From contig BEXV01002080.1 of the NCBI GenBank assembly GCA_003118195.1, positions 17,545-53,177 on the forward strand: a stretch of 35,633 bases of DNA. The letters are read 5' to 3'. Positions within the stretch are counted from its first letter, which is position 1, and the number at the start of each line of letters is the position of its first letter. This DNA is from Hemicentrotus pulcherrimus (Eukaryota > Echinodermata > Echinoidea > Camarodonta > Strongylocentrotidae). The notes under the pieces are model-generated. The model had not been told where the DNA came from. It did not search any database and worked only from the letters and a program-made list of their open reading frames with translations. A program made the position numbers and the translations under genes. Below, piece by piece: positions 28,995-35,633 of the stretch.

Positions 28995-30074
28995 TTAAAC
29001 CACGTCATGGTGCATCCCAGGCCAGTAACATCTCCTTCGCAATACTTCAAATGTTCGATTAATTCCTTGATGAGCCCACCTGTCGTGCACCATCTCCAGA
29101 AGTGTCGATCTTAGTGCCACTGGCACTAACAGCTGCCGTATACTACCAAGCACTGCATCTGGTGCAACTCTGTACAACACCTCTTTATACATCGTGAACT
29201 TCGACCACTCTCTCATGTAACTATTCAGGCTTGGAATACTCTTGTTGTACACTTGTCCCAGCTTCCACTTGGCATGCCATAGCTTCAGTAGTTTCTTCAG
29301 AGCTTCATCTTTCTCCTGCATTTCCAACAAATCCTGATGTGAGTATGAAGGAAAAACAGTAGGTACCACATTCTCTGCCTTTGGTTGTTTAGGTTGTAAC
29401 TTTTCAGCAGGCGCGTTCCCTCCTACTTTTATCCTCAAACAGGAAGCAACTCTTTCGAGTTCTGCCCTGAGCTCTTCTGCTTCTGCATTCCCGGGGCAGC
29501 GACTTAACGCATCTGCGCACTTGTTCGTTCTTCCTGGTCTGTATCTAATCTCGATATCATAAAGCGAAAGCTAAGCAACCCATCTCATCTCTGTCGCATT
29601 CAGCTTTGCCGTCTTCAAATGTGCAAGGGGGTTGTGGTCCGTCCACACTACTGTATGAGAACCCTGGATATACGGACCAAACTTATCCACGACCGCCCAC
29701 TTTAGCCCTAGAAGTTCCAGCTTGAAGCTTGACATGTCTGGATACCTCCTCTCGGCTCCTCGTAATCCTCGGCTTGCATACACTACTGGATGAGCTTTCC
29801 CATCATCGTCCTCTTGAAGGAGGCAGGCCCCTAACCCACGAATACATGCATCTACTTCAATAATGAAGTTTTTGTCAAACTTCGGATAGGCCAACACTGG
29901 TGCCGTTGTCAGGGCTTCCTTCAACTCTTTGAAGGCCTTCTCTTGCTCTTCCCCCCATTGGAATGGTTTCTGCTTCCCAGCCTGTTTGGACGTCTTCCCC
30001 GTTATCGCATGCAGAGGACCAGCCATCTTCGAAAAAGTTCTCGATGAATCTTCTGTAATACAAAGCAAGTCCAA
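28995..30074 (-). pseudogene. RNase H and integrase zinc-finger remnant of pol
   Basis: Read on the minus strand, this frame starts in the region linking reverse transcriptase to RNase H (QKPFQWGEEQEKAFKELKEA), then carries the RNase H motif IIEVDACIRGLGACLLQ and TDHNPLAHL. It is cut by an in-frame TAG at 29571-29573 directly after EMRWVA, where related elements have a sense codon. The frame continues YDIEIRYRPGRTN and reaches the start of the integrase zinc-binding domain with HDRWAHQGINRT and CYWPGM. The two histidines are present but the CxxC half is lost with the core deletion. The real join to the upstream frame is near 30034, so the start of this frame at 30074 is not a protein start. 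Confidence 0.88.
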
Positions 30075-32660
30075 GGAAGGATTGAACTTCTTTTACGTTT
30101 CTGGGTACTGGCCACATAGAAATACGCTGCACTTTGCCTTGGTATACCGCTATCCCATCTCCAGATATGATATGTCCCAGATACATGACCTCACGTTGAA
30201 ATAGATCACACTTCTTCCCCTTCACCTTCAGTCCGTTCTGGTGAAGCCTCGTCAACACCCTGTCCAGCCTGTTCAAGTGTTCCTCGAAACTGCTTGAAAA
30301 CACAAGAATGTCGTCCAAGTACAATACAATCTCAGTCAAGTTCATGTCTCCCAAGATGTATTCCATTACCCTCTGGAATGTGGACGGACTATCAGTTAGT
30401 CCTTGCGGCATCCTAATGAACTCAAAAAGTCCCCATGGTACTCGGAACGCTGTCAAATCCACACAGTCCTTCTCCATTACTACCTGAAAATAGCCATGAG
30501 CTAAATCGAGAGTAGAAAAGTAGGTGGCGCCATACAATGCCTCTAACGTCTCTTCAATCCTTGGCAAGGGAAACGAATCCTTGATCGTGCGGTCATTCAA
30601 CTTCCGATAATCAATACAGAGACGTAGCGACCCGTCTTTCTTCTTTACAAGGACTATAGGACTCGCAAAGTTACTCTTTGATGGTCTGATTATCTTTTGA
30701 TCCACCATTTCTTGCAACATCTTCTTTACATCTGCGATCTGTGCTGGATGTATTCCTCTGAATGGCAGTCTGATATGAGGCCCATCTTCCAACCTTATCT
30801 CATGTGGAATAAGATTACATTCCCCAACGTCATAGGGGCCCTTAGAAAACACCTCCGCATGCTTCTGCAACAGTTCAGACACAGCTTTCTTCTCAACTGG
30901 CAGCAAACCCTTGAGCTGTATCCCTAAGGGGAGAGAAACTTCTTCGTGTTGTAGTTCAGATGTCAAACCTGCTTCAGCACCTTCTTCGCTGACCACTTCA
31001 CATACCCCAACTGTTATACTATCATCCTGAATATCCAGTACAACTTCAGCCTTTCTTGCCCCCGATGAGGCCTCGGCAACTACCATCGAAGGGGAAATAT
31101 GTAGTTCCCTGCTACTGTTATTCGCCAGTAGTACATCCAGAGAAGCTCCATTCTCAACTTGATGATATCCCTCATAGACTTGCACAGTAGTCTCCCTGTT
31201 GTCTGATGTCGGGTGGATTATAATGTCAATGCTTGACAAACTACTTCCAGCAACATCACAACTTACTCTTCGAACAGAAAAAGGGGGTATCACTTCACTC
31301 CCTTTGGTATGTATTCTAATCAAACTCGCTGAAATCGGCACTTGCTCTTGACTCTCTTTCCTCTTCTGTAACATCGCCAATCTTACAGTAGGAGGAAGCG
31401 ATTCATTCTTGAGACGATCAAGGATGTTGCAGCCTACCAAGATAGGGTATTTAGCATCATCGACGGGACGAGCACGGTCTGCAACCACCAGGAAACTCCC
31501 TTGCAACTTATGTCCAAGTATTGATATCGGTACCTCTATGAATCCTTCAATCAGTACCTCTATATCTCCTACTCCTTGAACATGCAAAAAGAGACCATCC
31601 GCTTGTTGAGGCTCACCAAGCTTATCCTTCAACAATCGATCGTACACGGAAGCAGGGATGATCGATGCTTGTGCTCCAGAGTTTAAAATACACCTAATCT
31701 CCACGCCAGCAATCTGTACCTCACTGCATGGACAGGGCGCAACAAGCCGACCCAGTAGCTCAGTCTTTGCAGTCAAAGGAGCACGAACATTCTTGGCTGC
31801 CGGGATGGACGTCTCCTGCGCCATCTTTGCAGGACAATCTCTCGCAAAGTGTCCTCTACCCTTGCAGCTATAGCAGATGCATTCATTCTTACAATCCTGA
31901 CGAGAGTGTCCAACTTCTCCGCAATTATAGCACTTATTCCTCCGACCCTTCCTCTGTGTTACCGGAGCTTGTTGACCATGAGTCAATTTCTCCTTGACCA
32001 GCTCTTGGACACTCTTTGTGAGTAGTGCTACATCATTCTTCAGATCAGCTAACTCAGCTCTAAGACCATACTCCTCTTGACGCTTTGCTGGAGAACTTAT
32101 GTCAGCACTCTGAGCGTACACCTCAAGATCATGTACTTTCGGCTTGCGAAGAGGCTCCTCACCAGCAAAGAACTCTAGAACTTCTGTCCTCATCTCAAGA
32201 AAGGTCTTCGTCTTCGAGGCCATTTCTATTCTACGCAGCTCGCGATGAATCCACTTCTCCTTTGCCCCACGTACGAATCGCTCCTTGAGCGAACTGTCCT
32301 TAAGCCGCTTCATGGCATTCATATCTTCTTCATTTCCAGCTGCCTTCTCCATTCGATCATAAGGCCTCATCAAAGCACGGCTAAAATCTGCTAGGCTTTC
32401 TCCATCTTGTTGATCGCGATTGTGGAAGGCCTGGCTGATGGAGGGAACCGACTCAACAGGCGAGAACAAAGACTTCAATACCTTGATAATCTGCTCACTA
32501 TCCTTATGTACTGAATTTTCTCGACACAGGATTTCCTCCTTCGCTACTCCAGCCAAGTTGTCGATGAGTGCTTGAGCCTTCGCTTCTCCAGTCAGCTGAT
32601 AATGAGTGGCGTAACTCCTGAACTCATCACTCCATTTTGTAAAGCAAGGTCTCCGGCAGC
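29875..32660 (-). pseudogene. gag-protease-reverse transcriptase frame of the retrotransposon
   Basis: A long minus-strand frame, open from about 32660, whose first Met is at 32556 (893 residues from there). It gives the capsid-type region of Gag, two CCHC zinc knuckles (CYNCGEVGHSRQDC and CYSCKGRGHFARDC), then an aspartic protease domain and a reverse transcriptase. The polymerase has the LRLCIDYRKLN, FSTLDLAHGYFQV and YLDDILVFSS motifs and looks intact. The protease active site reads LNSGAQAS: the catalytic Asp of D-S/T-G is Asn (codon 31681-31683). Gag and Pol share one frame with no stop between them. Homology ends near 30034, where one extra T in a T run shifts the frame; the last 50 or so residues are out of frame. 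Confidence 0.92.
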
Positions 32661-32771
32661 TTTCGGTGGACCCCTAAAATTACTCAGTCTCACTGGAGGC
32701 GGTGTGCGCTGAACACTCAGTCCTTGAAGTGCCTCAGTGAGAGCTGAAATCACTTGAGTTACATCCGCCAT
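32661..32771 (-). pseudogene. gag N-terminal segment, frameshifted
   Basis: A minus-strand ATG at 32771 opens a frame MADVTQVISALTEALQ that continues PPPVRLSNFRGPP, typical of the start of Gypsy gag. The reading then has to change frame near 32645-32678 to enter the long gag-pol frame with KWSDEFRSYATHYQL, so the copy carries an early frameshift in gag. The lead from the LTR to this ATG is about 0.4 kb, a normal length for the untranslated leader. Confidence 0.75.
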
Positions 32772-33144
32772 CGTTACAAAGGCTGCTTTTTACACAAGGG
32801 AAAAAGAAGGTAAGTATATGTACAAGTCAATATCTAGAGCAGCAGTAAATATACAAGTACATGCACTTACAAAACTCTTGTAACTTTTACCCTTAGTTAA
32901 AGACTCAAAGTCCGGTGTTTGTCAAATCAGTTCAAATCAAGCTTCCCACTGATCAGTCTAGCTCTTGACGTCCTCTCTCAGGTCTGATGCTATCGCTACA
33001 CCAACCAAACTGTAAATCAGTCCTGACGTCGTCTTGGTGATCTCGTCCTAGCTTGAAACAGTCCCTCAGAGTCATCCACATCAGATCAGTCCGAAGCTTC
33101 CTTCCTGCAGACAATGGGGTTTCTGTCCTTCCTCTGTCGTCTAT

Positions 33145-33160
33145 CCTGTCCGTGACGCCA
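33145..33160 (-). other. primer binding site
   Basis: Two bases inside the 5' LTR, the element strand is complementary to a tRNA-like 3' end; the plus strand reads CCTGTCCGTGACGCCA, ending in CCA. The acceptor-like GACGCCA resembles serine tRNAs, but the tRNA is not identified with certainty. Confidence 0.7.
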
Positions 33161-33162
33161 CT

Positions 33163-33703
33163 TGTCGGGGGTGGGGAGGGGTGAGCTCCACCGGGATGAC
33201 TAGGATTAGTAACTCGGGTTACTCAAATAAAGGAGTCATGACAGACATCTGCAGTTCAATTACTTTTATTGCGAGGCAATAAAGCAAAGAAATAAGAAAC
33301 CCCAAGGTCACTTGAAGAACTAGCAAAAACCCAGTCGGCTTTCAGCTACAGATACTCGTTCAATGTAGACTCAAATTAAACTTTCTCAGCCGACTGGGGA
33401 CTGCACACCGTTCCCTCAGCATAGATTTAGATGGAAAAAATCAGCACGTATTAGAAAACCCACGCTCAAGAGTAGCTTACACTCAAGGCGTAACATAAAA
33501 TCCTTCCGCTAAGATATTTTGAAGCGTTAATTACACATGTATCTCTGTTCATATCAATTAATTTAACATCGAGTAAGGACATTACTACTAATGACTCCTT
33601 CAGTGATGCGGTCCTAACAGGTGATTAACCACTCCCCATACGTAGCATTCCTAACTTTAATCTCTCTTTAAAGACCTTGATCTAAAACTTTCACATCCCG
33701 ACA
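33163..33703 (-). repeat. 5' LTR of the retrotransposon
   Basis: 541 bp, near-identical to the 3' LTR. In element orientation this is the promoter LTR. It has the same hairpin-forming 11-base inverted repeat and AATAAA (33265-33270). One visible difference is a run of six A near 33435 where the other copy has CAA. Confidence 0.95.
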
Positions 33704-33933
33704 TTTATAAACATAGAAATGTGAGTAAATACTATTATTGGTTTACCATTTGTACTTGATTTATCCAGCCCCTAGATAGAAGCATGATTATACGTAGTGC
33801 ATTAGGTTTGTTATTACATTGCTTATATTAACTATAAAGATTCTTTTTCTTTCAAAAAACTTATTAAGTTATTTATGAAAAAGTGATGCCATTGACTCTG
33901 ATCAAGTATAATATTGTTTCAATGTATTAACAG

Positions 33934-34194
33934 CTTTACAGATGGATGTTTCAGTGGACTCAGTTACGGAGAACACCATCACGCTGTCCTGGACGAATGT
34001 AGAGCGTAGTTTTTTCTACCAGATCTTCTATAGGCCTACTGGTTCAGCTGAGGCAGAACAGCAAGTGACTTCTAATGCTGGTGCCATAGTAACAACGCTT
34101 ACGGGACTAACACCGTCAACAATGTACGATCTGAGAGTGGTATCAGTCTCACCTAACGATCAACTACCACTCGGCAGCACAACAGCAACAACAG
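33934..34194 (+). CDS. gene B, FN3 domain 7 exon
   Basis: A 261-base exon (87 residues) with acceptor GTATTAACAG and donor GTTAGT, phase 1 to phase 1. It reads LQMDVSVDSVTE, strand B NTITLSWTNVE with Trp, strand C FFYQIFYRPTGS, and the turn LTGLTPSTMYDLRVVSVSP with the complete Leu-Thr-Pro-x-Thr-x-Tyr signature. It ends LGSTTATTG. A second AG eight bases into the exon would break the frame, so the first acceptor is chosen. The exon lies 230 bases right of the LTR element. The donor is real-looking although GTTAGT is a weaker variant, so the gene continues beyond; the next exon is not visible in the remaining 1.4 kb. Confidence 0.87.
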
Positions 34195-34930
34195 GTTAGT
34201 GTTCTGTAGCCGTGAGAACACATGAAGTCTTCAATATCAGCAATGCATTTTTGTTTTGTTTGGGGTATTTGTGTGTGGTTGGTGACTTTAATAGATGATG
34301 AGTGATGACTAGGCCTCGCAGCAATTACCCGTTGCACACAGGTGAGATTTGCTGACATAGGACTGCGTCAAACAACTGACGTGATTATTGAAAAATTCTG
34401 TGTGCGTGTGTGTCTTATCGTATTCGAAGTGAATACAAAATGAACAGCAAAAGTCTTTTGTTTAATTACTGGAGGTTCCGCTTATTGCCGTAAATATTAC
34501 ATCAAAACGAAGGAACACATCCATACATACATGTACACACCCGCATTTACCTATCTTTCAAAAAATACCTACATAAAAAACCTTTTCATTATGACCAATG
34601 TCCCTGCTTTATAAACACCAGGTAATTTGTTCTTGTATATGGAAGACTTCTTTTGTCTGTTGTTTTATTATTTTTATGTGGCAATAATATTAATCAAATT
34701 TTCGTTTTTTAGTTCTTTGTTCCTGCTTTTAGTATAAATACGCCTTGCCTTGTTTTCCTACTCCTATTGTCTCTTCTCTATGAACATAGGAAAAAAGAAA
34801 ACCTAAATAGCCAACAGAGGAAATGTTATATTGAGACAAAGACGCATGCAATATATAGTTAGAGACATGACAGTTGTCTCCGCTTTTTATTTCAGACTTC
34901 CTGACACAAGTGAACCTGGACAGCATAACA
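34195..34930. other. intron 8 of gene B, no further exon seen
   Basis: AT-rich sequence between FN3 domain 7 and the LINE fragment. No FN3, stalk or transmembrane pattern is recognisable on the plus strand, and no RNA gene was seen. Confidence 0.5.
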
Positions 34931-34984
34931 TCAGACACAGCTTTTTCTCTTTTTTATGTCGTCTATTCGTTCGTTCATGTCTCC

Positions 34985-35633
34985 TTAGATCAAGATAGTT
35001 ATGTAAAGTTCCTTAATTAAAAGTAAATTAAATGAAATTAAGTTCTTCCATCGCTCGATTGCTGCAATGGCTGTTTCATTAACAAGGGACAGGTCTTCAA
35101 CTGTGCAAACCGTTCCGCCGCACTGCAAGAGGTGGTCCATCGTCTGAGTCTCTCCGCAGTCGAAGAGAGTATCTCCTTCATGGGCATAGCCCCATCTTGC
35201 CATATTGACCTTACACCGTCCCATTCTCATCCGCATTCGATTTAGGCATTGCCACTCCGGCCACTTCAGGTTAAGACCTTTGATGAGTACGGGCTTGGCT
35301 GATGGTGGAGGATTCTGTTCAGGTGGTGGGACAGAATCGAGGAAGCTGTGTCAGGATATAAGTCGTTTGTGGGGTTGGAAGTATCCGTGTAGCACGTGTC
35401 TATCATCTGTCGCCTGTTTCAACCGTTCCTTTAGGCAGGTGTTAGTACGCCTTTGGTTAGGAGATCCGATGCCAGCGAGGTGATATATCTCTTCAACTTT
35501 TGTTGGTTTCAGGCAGCCTGTTATCTTTCGATATGTGTTATTGAGTGTGGTGTCAAGCTTCTTTACATGGGCTGATCTGCTCCAAACTGGGCAAGCATAT
35601 TCTGCGGATGACATGCATAGGGCAACAGCTGCA
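34985..35633 (-). pseudogene. 3' part of a non-LTR retrotransposon polymerase ORF (Jockey/CR1-like), cut by the window edge
   Basis: Minus-strand reading from the right edge is open through AEYACPVWSRSAHVKK and NNTYRKITGCLKPT, followed by LAGIGSPNQRR. These match the region after the reverse transcriptase in Jockey-like LINEs. A TGA at 35351-35353 interrupts the frame once. The same frame then continues with LKWPEWQCLNRMRMRMGRC and the C-terminal zinc-type motif DCGETQTMDHLLQC, ending at TAA near 34985. The 3' tail after the stop is A-rich (GACATAAAAAAGAGAAAAAG). The catalytic polymerase motifs would lie beyond the right edge. It is antisense to gene B. The single stop makes this copy defective unless it is read through. 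Confidence 0.8.

Larger units (their letters stand above)
26623..33703 (-). mobile_element. defective Ty3/Gypsy-type LTR retrotransposon, antisense in intron 7 of gene B
   Basis: A 7081-bp element with two LTRs starting TGTCGGGG and ending CCCGACA, flanked by the 4-bp target duplication TTTA (26619-26622 and 33704-33707). On the minus strand the order is LTR, primer binding site, gag, protease, reverse transcriptase, RNase H, integrase remnants, a 1.2-kb noncoding region, polypurine tract and LTR. Integrase after RNase H places it in Ty3/Gypsy. It lies wholly inside an intron and antisense to the host gene, the orientation usually tolerated. LTRs differ at about five substitutions and two small indels, so insertion was recent. 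Coding defects: a frameshift early in gag, the protease Asp changed to Asn, a one-base insertion before RNase H, an in-frame TAG, loss of the integrase core and a frameshift after it. Confidence 0.95.

Noticed and set aside
29929..30204. Plus-strand frames across the retrotransposon (also at 30697, 31658, 31728 and 32085)
   Set aside because: They are antisense shadows of the gag-pol coding strand.
34920..34980. Precise 3' end of the right-edge LINE
   Set aside because: An A-rich tail is visible, but no poly(A) or target duplication fixes the end.

Overview
The window looks like nuclear DNA of a marine invertebrate. An echinoderm is my best guess, at about even odds; another non-vertebrate deuterostome or a mollusc is possible. 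The evidence is AT-rich, intron-dominated sequence, small exons bounded by consensus GT/AG sites, extracellular domains carried one per exon with phase-1 borders, and several short transposon families. No bacterial operon, CRISPR array, tRNA or rRNA gene was recognised.

Two plus-strand genes for cell-surface or secreted proteins are partly contained. Gene A (left, 5' part outside the window) supplies two near-duplicate Thr/Pro-rich stalk exons (1287-1388 and 2352-2453), one exon with a single transmembrane helix (3741-3828) and a cytoplasmic-tail exon ending in a stop (5441-5660). A second possible terminal exon at 6363-6408 accepts the same splice phase, so the receptor may have two alternative tails. 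A polyadenylation signal lies at 6767.

Gene B starts with a signal-peptide exon (11122-11194) and continues with at least seven fibronectin type III (FN3) exons (15756-16031, 17702-17980, 18843-19121, 20985-21263, 21493-21759, 22813-23079, 33934-34194). All borders are phase 1 and each exon is one domain. About 660 residues are visible and the gene probably runs past the right edge. No membrane exon of B is in the window. A and B may be tandem relatives, but the extracellular domains of A are not visible, so this is inference.

The rest is introns, intergenic DNA and transposable elements. The seventh intron of B holds a complete antisense Ty3/Gypsy-type LTR retrotransposon (26623-33703, 4-bp target duplication TTTA). 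Its LTRs are about 99% identical, yet its coding region has frameshifts, an in-frame stop, a changed protease active site and a deleted integrase core. The right edge carries the 3' part of a non-LTR retrotransposon on the minus strand, and an older LINE remnant lies at 9768-10115. Short elements include a 128-bp inverted-repeat element with a paralogous empty site, a pair of 80-bp TTAA-flanked elements resembling piggyBac MITEs, a 154-bp foldback and a palindromic element. Degenerate minisatellites occur near the stalk exons of A and in intron 1 of B.

Exon calls are by eye from reading frame, splice signals and domain pattern; no transcript data were available.
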